From Prorocentrum cordatum (Eukaryota; Sar; Dinophyceae; Prorocentrales; Prorocentraceae), in contig CAUYUJ010017849.1 of the NCBI GenBank assembly GCA_963575745.1, positions 224,650-288,649 on the forward strand: a DNA stretch of 64,000 nucleotides, written 5' to 3'. The translations under genes and the position numbers were made by a program. This document shows, one piece after another, positions 21,770-32,615 of the stretch. The notes under the pieces are model-generated. The model had not been told where the DNA came from. It did not search any database and was given only the letters and a program-made list of their open reading frames with translations. Every line of letters starts with the position of its first letter. Position 1 is the stretch's first letter.

Positions 21770-22330
21770 GTCTGGAGCCTCCGACGAGCGTTGCGACTGT
21801 CGAAGAGACCCCCAAACAGAGCGCCAAGACAGTCCCAGAGAGTGTCGAGACGGCCTGCGGTAGCCCCACGACGCCTAAAAAGATGGCTTCGAGACGCTCA
21901 CGAGGCTTCCAAGAAGGCCCACATTTTTTTCCTCAGGACCGCCGAGGAAGGCCTCAAGAAACAAACATCGTCTCACTCCCATCGGGAAACGTACATGTGT
22001 GGCCTCCTCGCCTTCTTCATCTTGACACCGTGCAGGACGTCCCAAAAGGCCCCCCAAATCCTCCCAAGACGGCCCATGAGGCCCCCAAGACGGCCCAAGA
22101 GGGCCCTACGATTGCCCCAAAGCCGCCCAAGATCGCCCCAAGAGGCACCGAAGAGACCCCAACATGGACTCAACATTGGGAACACGAGCTGATGTTCTAG
22201 CCTCCGGCCTCAAGATGCCCCCGCAGCCCCCGAGGCGTCCCAAAGAGGCCCCCGAGAGCCATCCCAGAGGCCCTCAAGAGACGTCCAAGAAGCCCCTAAG
22301 CAACCCCCAAAAGCCTTCCAGATGCCCTAA
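21770..22330. repeat. Family K arrays
   Basis: Two arrays of caagacggcccaagagg- and aaaggcccccc-type units, separated by a flank (gaacacgagctgatgttcta) resembling those beside the 9-kb arrays. Confidence 0.7.
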
Positions 22331-23620
22331 GAGGCCCCTTCCTGCTTCTCGCCCTCCTCCGCCTCCACGTCCTTCTCTCTTTCCAGCTAGTCTGTCAAAT
22401 CTGTCCTTGGGGGTTGGCGGACTGGCGTAACCCTCTTGAATAAACCAGACGGCTGTCCAATACTATGCCGACCGAACAGGCAGAAGGCAGAGATATAGGC
22501 TGACTGGACAACTCGTCTTGACATAGTGTATGGACGTAGTTCGGAGAACGACTGATTGACTGGCCGACTGAAGAACCTTCAATTGAGCAGGGGCGAAAGG
22601 TTGAGATCAAATCATGGGGAACGGGCGAGGAGACGGGTTGCTGACGCCGAACTTGAGCTGTCCTCGCCGACAATGGGCTCTCCATTGCGCATCTGCTCCT
22701 TCAGGGTCTCGAAGGCGGCGGCATGGTCGCCACTGGGCGCCGGACACTACAGAGAATCAGCCAGATCGCATCGAAATATGTCCAAGGATGGGCGCTACAG
22801 TCCCATGACTCCTACATCTTAGAGCGCTCCTCCCTTGCAAGATACGCCCAAATCTCGGTCCGTGGCTCTCTGATGCACCAGCACGCGCACTCGTCATCTG
22901 TGTGCACATGCATGCGCACCCACACGTGCGCGCGTGCGTGTTCCTGATTTGCTCTCTAATTGACTCGGCGCTGTCGCCGTTCGGGGCGATCCGAAGGTCG
23001 TCTGGAAACAACACAACAGGAACCAACGAACACATATTTTTTCCCGCTCTCCTTGGCCTCCCAACGTTTTTTCTGGATGGGTCTTTGGGGGCCGTGGAGG
23101 GGCCTTATCGAAATGATTGGGGCGTCTGGGGCGAACTCTTTCCCGCGCCGAGGGAGGTCCTGGTATCATCTCGGAAAGATCGAACGCCACCTCTAGACCT
23201 CTAGGCAACCGTGTGACCATCCGGGGCTGGTCGCGGGCTGTCTTCGTTCCAGCTTTGGGGCGGTCTGGGGTCTTTGGGTCGTGAATGCAACCTCTGAGAA
23301 TCTTGGGGGGGCTCACTTGCCATTGGGATATGCGACCCCGCGACCCCGTACCAAGTATACTCGTAGAGCTAGCCATGGTAAAGTTGATGGTGCTGCACGT
23401 GTGTGAGACGTACGTGTGGGTCGTACGCATGCGTTGGTGGAAGATGCTGCCTGACACACCTCGAGGCACGCCTGCACAAGCAAGTATGATACTCGCGCCG
23501 CGCGCTGGACCTCCCGAAATGGTCGCCGTCGCCGAAGAACTTTGTGATCAGATCGCGCTCGATCCCGATGGGGTTGCCACCAACGCCGCTGATGGTCTCC
23601 TGCGGCCGTGTGTGTAGTGT
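22331..23620. other. No supported feature
   Basis: Mixed sequence. Frames up to 191 codons exist on the minus strand (22894-23469) but show no domain. Confidence 0.3.
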
Positions 23621-23696
23621 GTAGTGTGTGCCTGAGTGTGAGCGCGTGTGTGTGTGTGCGTGTGTGTGTGTGTGTGTGCATGTGTGTGTGTGTGCG

Positions 23697-23738
<42 letters not shown>

Positions 23739-23792
23739 GTGTGCGTGTGCGTGCGTGCGTGCGTGTGTGTGTGTGTGTGTGTGTGTGTTCGC
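23621..23792. repeat. (GT)n microsatellite, interrupted
   Basis: GT/GC dinucleotides giving Cys-Val or His-Thr frames. Confidence 0.97.
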
Positions 23793-24719
<927 letters not shown>

Positions 24720-24835
24720 GCCGCCGCTGCTCCTCCTCCTTCTCCTCCTCCTCCTCCTCCTCCTCCTCCTCCTCCTCCTCCCCTCCCCCTCCTCCTCCTC
24801 CTCTTCCTCCTCCTCATCCTCCTCCTCCTGCAGTC
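24720..24835. repeat. (TCC)n tract
   Basis: TCC triplets with minor CTT interruptions over about 110 bp. Confidence 0.95.
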
Positions 24836-25014
24836 CAGCCCAGCAGGGAGCCCTAAGATCTTTGGACAACACGCACGGTCGGCTGAGCTCCCTCGCGCCA
24901 TATGGCATCGAGCCGACCGCGCGGACAGGTCGCCCGGCCTGGAGGACGAGCCCTGGCGCGTCGGCGGCATCCTGGGCGCGTGGACCATGTGAGGAGGGGG
25001 AGCCTGATGATGAG

Positions 25015-25150
25015 GAGGAAGCGGTGGGGGGGAGGAGGGGGAAAGTGGAATGTGGAGGGAGGATCGAGGAAGGTGAGGAGGATCGAGGAGGAGGAGGAGG
25101 AGGACGAGGAGGAGGAGGACGAGGAGGAGGAGGAGGAGAAAGGAGGGGGT
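25015..25150. repeat. (GGA)n purine tract
   Basis: GGA/GAG triplets. With the TCC tract 250 bp to the left it forms an inverted pair that could fold back. Confidence 0.9.
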
Positions 25151-25679
25151 GGAAGGTGAGAGGAGGGAGATCGGATGACACAGAAGAAAGGATCAGTAAG
25201 GGACGAGGCGACGGGTTGGAGCAAGATAATTCAGTCGATGCTGGGGACGGTCATCCTTTAGTTGATGCTAAGGGCCGTCATCCTTCTTCCAGTCTCCTTG
25301 CCAGTCCCACACCACTCGTGGGCCTTGTTGACCTTTGGTCCGTCACGGTGCCTTCAACACCTAATGGAGTGCCCTTCCCCAAAGCTCAAATGGGTGAAAA
25401 TTGGAGGCCACCCATTTGCCGGAACTCCAGGGCGCTGCTGGGCGCTTCCGGCGTTTATCGAGTTGGCCTCCGGGATGCCAAGCTCGCCCATACCGCCTCC
25501 AGCATGCCCCAATCGCCTTGATTGCCTCGAGGGGCCGTCCTGACGTTCTCGTGGGAGCCTCGTGGCCTGTCTTGAAGCCCTGGGGTCAAGCCCCCAAATC
25601 TTCGGACAAAACAGACGAATCATATCTGAATTGTGTTCGCATGCTGAGCTTTGTGGTTTTCAAAACATCCGGCACGGCT
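25151..25679. other. No supported feature
   Basis: A short direct repeat (ttgatgctaagggccgtcat resembling tcgatgctggggacggtcat, 25234-25281). No gene. Confidence 0.35.
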
Positions 25680-25910
25680 TCCAATACCCCGAAGATTCGC
25701 CCAAGAGTGCCTCCGAGGGTCCGAAAGAGAGGCCCAGGAGGCTCCCCAGAGGCCCCCGAGTGGAGCCAAAGAGGGGGATCTCGGACTGCAATTTGGAGCC
25801 TCCATCGCAAAACTGCCCTCGAGACAGTCAGCAGGCCCCCGAGAGGCCCCCAGAGGCCTCAGAGAGGCCCCCAGGAAGGTCCCACGGAGCCCCCAAGATG
25901 CCTCCATAGT
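25680..25910. repeat. Family K array
   Basis: aagagtgcctccgaggg- and gaggcccccagaggcc-type units, plus orientation. Confidence 0.7.
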
Positions 25911-25947
25911 ACATCTAAGGGGCATTTGTTGTGCACGACCCAGACAT

Positions 25948-26138
25948 CGATAGAGGAACATAAAACGGCATAAACATACACATTTGACGGTCCGCCTAAA
26001 TTTCTTAGATCTGCGCCAGCCCCCCAGCGCGCCAGGGGCGGCGCCGGAGACGCCGCCAGCGGGGGCCCAGCGCGGATCCAAGAAATCCACGAGGACCGTC
26101 GAAAGTTTGTGTTTATGCAGTGCGTTCTTCTTCGATCG
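25948..26138. repeat. Long palindrome (foldback, MITE-like)
   Basis: The left arm (cgatagaggaacataaaacg ... acatttgacggtcc ... aaatttcttagatctgcgcc) pairs with the right arm read in reverse. The dyad centre is near 26043. The inner arms over gacggtcc and atttctt(a/g)gat match best; the outer 40 bp match more loosely. Both strands therefore translate to related peptides (TVKCVCLC and TVESLCLC). Confidence 0.8.
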
Positions 26139-26394
26139 GCGGCTTCTTATCAGAAGCCCTTCGGTCTCCTGAGACGTTCTCTGTGTCTTCGGGGAAGGCT
26201 TACCATAGAGGTCAAAAAAACACCCCCATAATAACTACCCCGACACGCGAAGTCGTTTTGTAAACGCGCCCAAAGAAGGAATCGAACAGGGCAAGGCTGT
26301 TTAGTGAACGCCCAGAGCCGTTCAGCAACGCCAAGTGTGCGGTCTGGTTCGTTCTTCCTTTCTTGATACCACATTTTCTCATAAGCCTGGGTGG

Positions 26395-26437
26395 CCTCCG
26401 AGCCTTCTGGGAAGGCCCGCCCCTTCTCACTCCCCCC
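26395..26437. repeat. Family E, copy 1
   Basis: cctccgagccttctgggaag and gcccgccccttctca match 28574-28618. Confidence 0.75.
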
Positions 26438-26487
26438 CTGGGCTCGCCATCGATTCTTGTTCACGACCAAGGCGCGGCCACAGCTTG

Positions 26488-26672
26488 AGCAGGGACCGAC
26501 CGTCCCGGCATGCCTATGGCCCTACCACGCAATGTTCTTAGAGCCCGAAAATGTTCCACGAACAAAAGCACTGTTCTCAGAACAGAAGCCGGACGTGTTA
26601 CAATCACACAGTCTCGGCCAGAAATGTTCGAAGAACATGTCGTGCAGACCGCGACAGGTTCTTGGAACATTG
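26488..26672. mobile_element. Family C element, full-length copy
   Basis: The head gagcagggaccgaccgtccc is followed by repeated atgttctta(g/a)a and ttccacgaacaaaa motifs and ends in ggttcttggaacattg. The unit is full of short dyads of the form GTTCTNAGAAC. The same order occurs at 35876-36055. Confidence 0.7.
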
Positions 26673-27121
26673 TGAGCATCTTTTTGGCGTTTCGACATTG
26701 GGCGGGAAGGGGGGGAGGGAGGGGGTCTGGCTCCAGACTTCTGCTTAGCGCGATTATTTGCGACAGGGCGTCCCATGGGGAGGGTGCTCGGAACGGGCGC
26801 CAAAAACAGCCAAGATCCACTCCAGGGGGGGTGGGAGGGGGGTGCGAGGGCCCGCGCCGATTGGCAAACCAATGAACGAAACACGATCACTTTCTTTGGT
26901 GGTCCTACAGTGCGGGCGCGGCCAAAAACCCTCGCAAGAAACCCGACCCTGAAAACCCGCGCGCAGGGTGCACCCTGAGGGGAAACCCAGAGCACCTGGA
27001 ACGCATCAGCTTCTTCAGCGGCTGCGGGAAGTCACCGCGCAGCGCTCGGAGCGAAGAGACCCAGGATACCCCGACGAAAAGCATATGGGTTCTTGATGCG
27101 CGCCCTCACTGTATAGGCGAA
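26673..27121. other. No supported feature
   Basis: Mixed sequence with G-rich runs near 26705 and 26820. No domain in any frame. Confidence 0.3.
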
Positions 27122-27300
27122 GCTGGAGGGGGAAGGAGGTGGAGGGTGAGGAGGAGGAGGACAAAAAGGAGGAGGAGGAGGAGGAGGAGGAGGAGGAGGA
27201 GGAGGTGGAGGAGGAGGAGGACCCCCTCCCCCTCCAGCATATAGTGGTGGTGGCGGAAAACAAGCCCATCAGGCGAGCCGGGGCGCTTCGCCACTGCTCG
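27122..27300. repeat. Family G copy 2 and shared CCAGGACGCTTCGCC end
   Basis: A (GGA)n tract bounded by gctggaggggga (27122) and its inverted copy tccccctccagc (27227), then the GGT-rich tail as at 1640-1690, then ggcgagccggggcgcttcgc shared with 19257 and 36065. Confidence 0.75.
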
Positions 27301-27436
27301 ACGACAGCGCCTCGCAGCCAGCCAGGCTCCGCGCGGCGCCCTTGCCACCACAGAACTGCACGCGGGCGCACGCGCCACGACCGCGGCGAGGCGTCCACGG
27401 CACGCGGAGCGAACGTCCTCGCGAGATCAACTACAC

Positions 27437-27560
27437 ATTGTCCATAAGTCTTCGAAGGTTCTTTGCTTTTTTGGGGGGGCCAAGATCCTTTCATTTCTAA
27501 TTGTTCTATCCTGGGCCTCTTCCTGGCCACTTGGAGGCCTCCTAGATGGGGTCCGAGTAG
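27437..27560. mobile_element. Family A fragment (reverse) abutting a family B left end
   Basis: gtccataagtcttcgaaggt and ccaagatcctttcatttcta are the right half of family A inverted. ggaggcctcctagatggggt and ccgagtaga at 27532-27560 are the first 29 bp of family B. Confidence 0.7.
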
Positions 27561-27705
27561 AGTTGAATCGGGCGTGCACCCTCTACAAGAGGATTTCGGA
27601 CGAACCATAAAAGTTAGTCAAACATACCCCAAACATACCCAACAATATTAAAAACATCGTCCCCAGACTATTTTGTGGTTCTTCATCGCGAGATCAATTG
27701 CACGT

Positions 27706-27866
27706 CGTTCATTTCGAATCGTGCTCATTTCTAATTGTGCTCGCTTCCAATTGTTCCTGGCCCCCTAGTGGCCAGCAAGAGGCCCAGGATAGAACAATTA
27801 GAAATGAAAGGATCTTGGCCACCCCAAACAATCAAATAACTTTCGAAGACTTAGAAATAAACCATG
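27706..27866. mobile_element. Family A foldback element, compact copy
   Basis: Ends cgttcatttcgaatcg and gacttagaaataaaccatg are inverted. An inner dyad pairs ttccaattgttcctggcc with ggcccaggatagaacaatta. There is no coding capacity. It is preceded by gcgagatcaattgcac, which resembles the flank gcgagatcaactacac of the fragment at 27437. Confidence 0.75.
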
Positions 27867-27871
27867 TCCAG

Positions 27872-28079
27872 AGGCCTCCTAGATGGGGTCCGAGTAGATG
27901 GGGTCGGAGGATCGCGCCGAATCGCCAATACATCGCCGATGCATCGCCGATACATCGGCGACGTATTGGCGGCGTGTCGGCGACGTGGGTGTGGAGAAAA
28001 TCGGGCTCCGCATCGCGCCGCATCGGCGAGAAGGGCGCGATCCTCCGACCCCATCTGCTCGGACCCCATCTGGCAGGCC
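27872..28079. mobile_element. Family B MITE, copy 1 (about 45-bp inverted ends)
   Basis: aggcctcctagatggggtcc ... gtcggaggatcgcgcc on the left is inverted as ggcgcgatcctccgac ... ggaccccatctggcaggcc on the right. The core consists of atacatcggcga-type 9-10 bp repeats. The matching copy is at 44114-44352. Confidence 0.9.
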
Positions 28080-28573
28080 CAGAAACGTCATCGATGAAGC
28101 CTCCCACGTGCTGGGATCCGAGGCGCCGAGCGAAAGAATCCGGGCGGCAAGTTTTCTGCCACTTTCGGCCCCTGGGGGGGCCTCCAACGGGCCCCGGGAC
28201 CGTCAACAGACACGACTCGGGACGAGAAGCTGCTCCCAGGGAAGTCGCCCAGACCCCTGAGGACCTACGCGAGCGAGGGGGGGAAACGAGGAGGAGGATG
28301 CCTTCTCAGAAGGCGGCGGGGCGTCCCAGAAGCCAGCTGGCCTTCTGATAATGTTTTCTGCCTTCGGGGAAGGCGCAGGAAACTTCTCAGAAGGCCGGAG
28401 GCTTGTGAATTCGATGACGATAGACACCCTAGCAATCCTACCATGGAATTAAAAGTGTGCTTAAACTGTTTGAACATTGTTTTTTAAACATGGCTTCGAC
28501 ATGTCTCGGGCATGCTTTAAACATGCTTTGGACATCTGCGTCCTCTCCATTGGTTGTCGTCCACCACCGGAGA
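28080..28573. other. No gene; short CCTTCTCAGAAGG dyads
   Basis: gccttctcagaaggc (28300) and cttctcagaaggccgg (28383) are short palindromes related to family E. Nothing else recognised. Confidence 0.4.
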
Positions 28574-28618
28574 CCTTCCGAGCCTTCGGGGAAGGCCCGC
28601 CCCTGCTCATTTTCCCCC
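28574..28618. repeat. Family E, copy 2
   Basis: ccttccgagccttcggggaa and ggcccgcccctgctcat, matching 26395-26437. Confidence 0.75.
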
Positions 28619-28645
28619 GAGCGCGCCGCCGATCAGCGTCATCTA

Positions 28646-28803
28646 TGATCGACGAGCGCGTTCCACTACTCGCCAAGTCACTACTCGCAAATGGCCTGGA
28701 TCCCCGCCGGGGATCTACCATAAATCACGTCAGCGCGGACAGGTTTTTGTTCGGACGTTTGCGAGTAGGCACTTTGCGAGTAGTGGAACGCGCTCGGCGA
28801 TAT
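28646..28803. mobile_element. MITE with 41-bp inverted ends (family M)
   Basis: The left arm 28651-28691 (gacgagcgcgttccactact, then cgccaagtcactactcgcaaa) is inverted at 28758-28798 with 37 of 41 bases matching by eye. A 66-bp loop separates them. The arms contain two copies of ctactcgc(a/c)aa. No target duplication could be assigned. Confidence 0.9.
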
Positions 28804-28994
28804 GAGGTCCTTCACGTGCTGCTCACCGTGCGCCTGGCTCCGACGGCACCCACATCCAAACCCCACTGGCCCCGCGAGCGCCGGCACAGGGAGCGCTTCG
28901 GCCAGAGGCCCGTGGGGTACTCTTCCGTTGTCTTGGCGGTGCTGTAGGGGCGGGGCCCGATACGGGCCGCCAGAAGTGCAGTGCTGGGTGATGA
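28804..28994. other. No supported feature
   Basis: Nothing recognised. Confidence 0.3.
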
Positions 28995-29336
28995 TCACAC
29001 ATGGGGAGCGAGCTGGGAAGTTACTGCCTGTTCTCGACTTAGGCTGCATGTCCTAGCCCTGTGGAGCACCCCCGCTCTGAATCCATGCGAATCCGCGCCA
29101 GCGGAGCTGCGCATTCCCCCGCTTGACACTGGCCATTTCCCCAGGACCGTCCCTCTGCATGTGTGCTCATGATCTTCACGTCCTCCTCTCGTCACTCCCC
29201 ACTTTAACAACAGGCGCTTTTCTTTCTTTGCCAAGCATGTACAGTGGCGGAGATCCTCGTAGAAGCTCTGTATGTCATCATCTGTGATGTCGGCAAGCTT
29301 TGCTTTCTTCCTCAAGGTGATGGACACATGGGGGAA
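28995..29336 (-). CDS. Exon-like open segment, unknown protein
   Basis: A minus-strand frame opens after a TGA near 29337 and runs about 110 codons. Its first half reads VSITLRKKAKLADITDDDIQ, then SFYEDLRHCTCLAKKEKRLL and LKWGV, an amphipathic, charged composition typical of folded protein and unlike the neighbouring repeats. There is no ATG and no recognised domain, so this could be an exon of an otherwise unseen gene or a chance frame. Confidence 0.35.
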   Translation of the reverse strand, partial: FPHVSITLRKKAKLADITDDDIQSFYEDLRHCTCLAKKEKRLLLKWGVTRGGREDHEHTCRGTVLGKWPVSSGGMRSSAGADSHGFRAGVLHRARTCSLSREQAVTSQLAPHV

Positions 29337-29639
29337 TGTTCAGGATAATGACACAGATCTATGATGACCCACCATAACAATGAAGACAACGCGTCGGCCC
29401 AGCAATCCATCGTCATGTAATAAAACTAAGCCATGGCTCTTCATCATACGTAACCCTGTCTCTTGTTACCGTATCCACCACCGTGCCGCGAGGCAGTGCT
29501 GAATGCAGTGAATGCTCTTCCAAGGCCCTGGGGCACACAACTCAAGGCTGTCTGACCCGCTCCCAAGCGCTCTCGCGCTCAAAGGGTTCGTCGAGCGGTT
29601 CTTCAAGAGGCCTCGGGAGAGGGCTAAGGAATCTAAACT
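29337..29639. other. No supported feature
   Basis: Nothing recognised. Confidence 0.3.
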
Positions 29640-30345
29640 TCTGGCATGCCTGGGGAAAGGGATGGTTCCACGGGCCCGGCCTGAAGTCCTTTTGGGGTCT
29701 CCTGGGCCGTTTCGGGGGCCCTTAGGGCTAGCGACTTACTCGTGACGTCCGGAACAGACGAGGAGGCTCCGAGATCGCCACAAGCCTGCCCCCGAGCTCC
29801 CGAGGGGGGGGCCCAAGGACCACCAAGAATGGCCACTAACAAACATCGCCCCCCTGGACACTCCCAAGATGGCCGCCGAGACCAGCAGCAGGCCTCCAAG
29901 AGGCCCCCAAGGTTTTAGGAGGTCTCAAGAATTCTACAGAGAGGCCACCCAAAAGACTCTAGAAGAGGTCTCCTGGTCACGATCCAGGCGCGATGGGTGG
30001 AGAGGCCGAACGCCACTCGATCCGTCGTTTCCGCTCGATTCCTCGAACGGCTGCTTGGCATGCCACATTCTGACCCGCTTCAGGTCCCTTCAAAAAGCTT
30101 CCGCCGTCCCTTCGGCCCGTCGTTCCAGTCCAGGGAAGCTCTGCCTTCTGTCGGCTTCTCGGGACCAAGACTCCACCGAGGCACCAAGGCGGCTCCGAGT
30201 CCGCGATGCCGCCAAGATGGCCTCCAGGACGGCCAAGATGGCCCGTGGTGGCCACCAGGACGGCTCAAGGTGACCCCAGGACGGCCCACGAGGTTCCCAT
30301 GACACCTGGGAGGACCCCAAGAGAACGCCCAAGAGGCGACCGTAA
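29640..30345. repeat. Family K arrays, both orientations
   Basis: ccttttggggtctcctgggc-type units near 29690 and caagatggcc(c/g)-type units at 29860-29920 and 30210-30330. Anonymous sequence lies between. Confidence 0.65.
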
Positions 30346-30364
30346 TCAAACAACGCTTTGACTA

Positions 30365-30417
30365 TGCATGTATGTATGTACATATGTACATATGTATGTA
30401 TATATGTATGTATGTAC

Positions 30418-30448
<31 letters not shown>

Positions 30449-30645
30449 TGTATGTATGTATGTATGTATGCATGCATGCATGCATGTATGTATATATGTA
30501 AGTATGTATGCATGCATGCATGTATGTATGTATGTATGTATGTATGTATGCATGTATGTATGTATGTATGTATGTATGTATGTATGTATGTATGTATATA
30601 TGTATGCTTATATATATATACATATGAAGTGCATACATATATACA
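30365..30645. repeat. (TATG)n tetranucleotide array
   Basis: About 65 TATG/TACA/CATG tetramers. It encodes Met-Tyr-Val or Thr-Tyr-Ile-His frames that are not genes. Confidence 0.98.
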
Positions 30646-30729
30646 CCGGTGGGCGTGGACACACATATACACACACTGCTTGTCCATATCTTTTGTGTAC
30701 ATACAAGGGTGCACCATGACGATCCCAGC

Positions 30730-31400
30730 GGACCTAATGGAGGCCCCAAGGCGGCCCAAGGAGACTCCCCAGTCGGCCCGAGAGCGCCCAGCGACAGCTC
30801 AAGAGGACCCCAGGGGGTATCCAAGAACGTCCAAGAGGCCCCCCCAAAGGCCACAAAGGAGTCCCAATACAACCCCATGCGCTCCCCCAACCGTCCCAAC
30901 AAAACTTGTACATTCATCGCCGTCGCACAAACCTTGCGTCGACAGCCGGGCACAACTATCTAGCGTTTCCGCGAGGGGCAAGGGTCCGCGGTGACTCGCC
31001 GTATGCGTCTTCGATCCGCTGCCCCCTCTGAAATTAATCGAGTGGGGTGCGGGGCGTGGGGAATTTTCAAGGCGCCACTGCTCCTGACCGAGGACTGGGC
31101 TCCAAACTGCCACAAGATGGCCTAACATCTCCCAATATAGCTCCCGGACGGCGAAGAGTCTCCCACCCCACAAGGCAGCTTCAAGACGGCCCAAGACTGG
31201 CCTAAGATTTTCCAAAGATCTTCCGACAAGTCTCCAAGACCGCTCCACATGCTCCTGGCAGCTCCAAGACTCCTCCCGAAAGAGCCCGAGTAGTCCACCA
31301 ATCGCCCAACAGGCAGGCCTCCACGAGGTCCGCGAGGGCCTCTGGACATCCTCCAGCCTCGGCGCCAAAGAAGCCCCCAAGTGCCCCCCGCGAGGACCAA
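30730..31400. repeat. Family K arrays
   Basis: aggcggcccaaggagactcc- and aagacggcccaagactgg-type units in two blocks (30730-30900 and 31080-31400). An anonymous stretch at 30900-31080 separates them. Confidence 0.7.
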
Positions 31401-31505
31401 ACGCATGCTCACAAGCATGCTGGCAAAAGGGCATCGCGCTTCCACGTCACGGACTGTCAACGTAACAGCCCTGCGACGGATCAATGGCGCAGCACTGCAG
31501 AACTG

Positions 31506-31861
31506 CTATGCTGCTTGCCCGAACAGAATGGCGGATATGCGCTGCAACTCAATCAGATACACATTGAATTGTGCACGAGGGGCTTTGTTGGGATTCCTGG
31601 ACGAAAATCTTATGACCAGGTCCCGGTCAATCTTTGATGCAGCCCCAGCGAATGTAGTTATCATTGCTTCGTAACTTGATGGGGGCCCACGCCGAATGAT
31701 GGAAGCAACTCGTCGCAACCGCCGACTTGGCGTACCAGCATGCTGTAGCTCATCCCGAGCTTCGCTGCGGCCGCCGCAAGCGCAACATGTTCGACAGAAG
31801 TTGCATGAGTGCGAAGAGCAGACGCAGCAGCACCAGGATTAACATCATATCTAAGACACTG
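31506..31861 (-). pseudogene. Protein-like fragment, one frameshift, unknown family
   Basis: A minus-strand frame from 31861 (after a TGA at 31862-31864) reads RYDVNPGAAASALRTHATSV and LAAAAAKLGMSYSMLVRQVG, then reaches a stop at 31661. Near 31700 a one-base shift leads into a second frame, open to 31506, reading SIIRRGPPSSYEAMITTFAG and DRDLVIRFSSRNPNK, then QFNVYLIELQRISAILFGQA. Together they make a 115-residue helical segment. No family recognised; possibly a retroelement gag-like or host exon relic. Confidence 0.4.
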
Positions 31862-31864
31862 TCA

Positions 31865-32499
31865 CGATATACTCCCTACTGAATGGGAGCAACACTTCCT
31901 GCGTTCAAGTTTCATGAGGTTTCAAGACGGTGCGTGGTAGTGTCGAGGAGGGAAACCAATGGTCACGCGGACGGGCGGCTACAAAACCACAATAGTGGGG
32001 GATCAAGCCAGTGGGTATGATAGTCAAACCCCATGCCTCCTCCCATCAGAGGGGAGTAGGGTGGGAGAGGATGAGGGAGCGGACATGATAGCCAAGAGTT
32101 GCGCAACGTGTGCCTGATGATCCTCTTCACAGCGTTCATGGCCACAACTCGACGATCATGAACATGTGAGGCGCGCGCGCTTGGCACTTCCACCCGCGAT
32201 CGCGTGGACCTCGCAGGAGTGTCCTCATCTCGCTCCTTCCTCCTCCCCTCTCATCTATCCTCTTTCCTCTCTCCTCCACCTCCCCCTCCTCCTCTCAACG
32301 CTTTTACGCATGAAAACACCTCCACACACTGTTGTGTCGCCAAAGTCTGAACCGGGTTACCAAGCCGACGCTACGGCTATTACTGTCAATAAAAACAGCC
32401 TCCCACCTCCTGCTAAACCCCCGTTCACCTCCTCCTCCTCCTCCTCATCCTCCCACACTGCCGCTGCCGACACCCGACGCAATCTGGCTTTTCACTGGG
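31865..32499. other. No supported feature
   Basis: Mixed sequence. CTCC-rich stretches occur at 32215-32310 and 32425-32455. Confidence 0.3.
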
Positions 32500-32615
32500 A
32501 ATCCCACCAACCCTCTGGGCGTAGGTGGTTTAGCGGGTCACGTCTTTCAACCTCCGTTCTTCCCCTTCTGGGAGGGGTCACCCCTCCCCCTAAGCACTTC
32601 CACTGGGGTTGGGAC
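32500..32615. repeat. Family D, copy 2
   Basis: atcccaccaaccctctgggc, gtaggtggtttagcgg, then cttctgggaggggtcacccc. It matches 12250-12365. Confidence 0.8.

Noticed and set aside
24720-25150. TCC and GGA tracts as a true inverted repeat element
   Set aside because: Complementarity is due to simple triplets only; the flanks do not pair.
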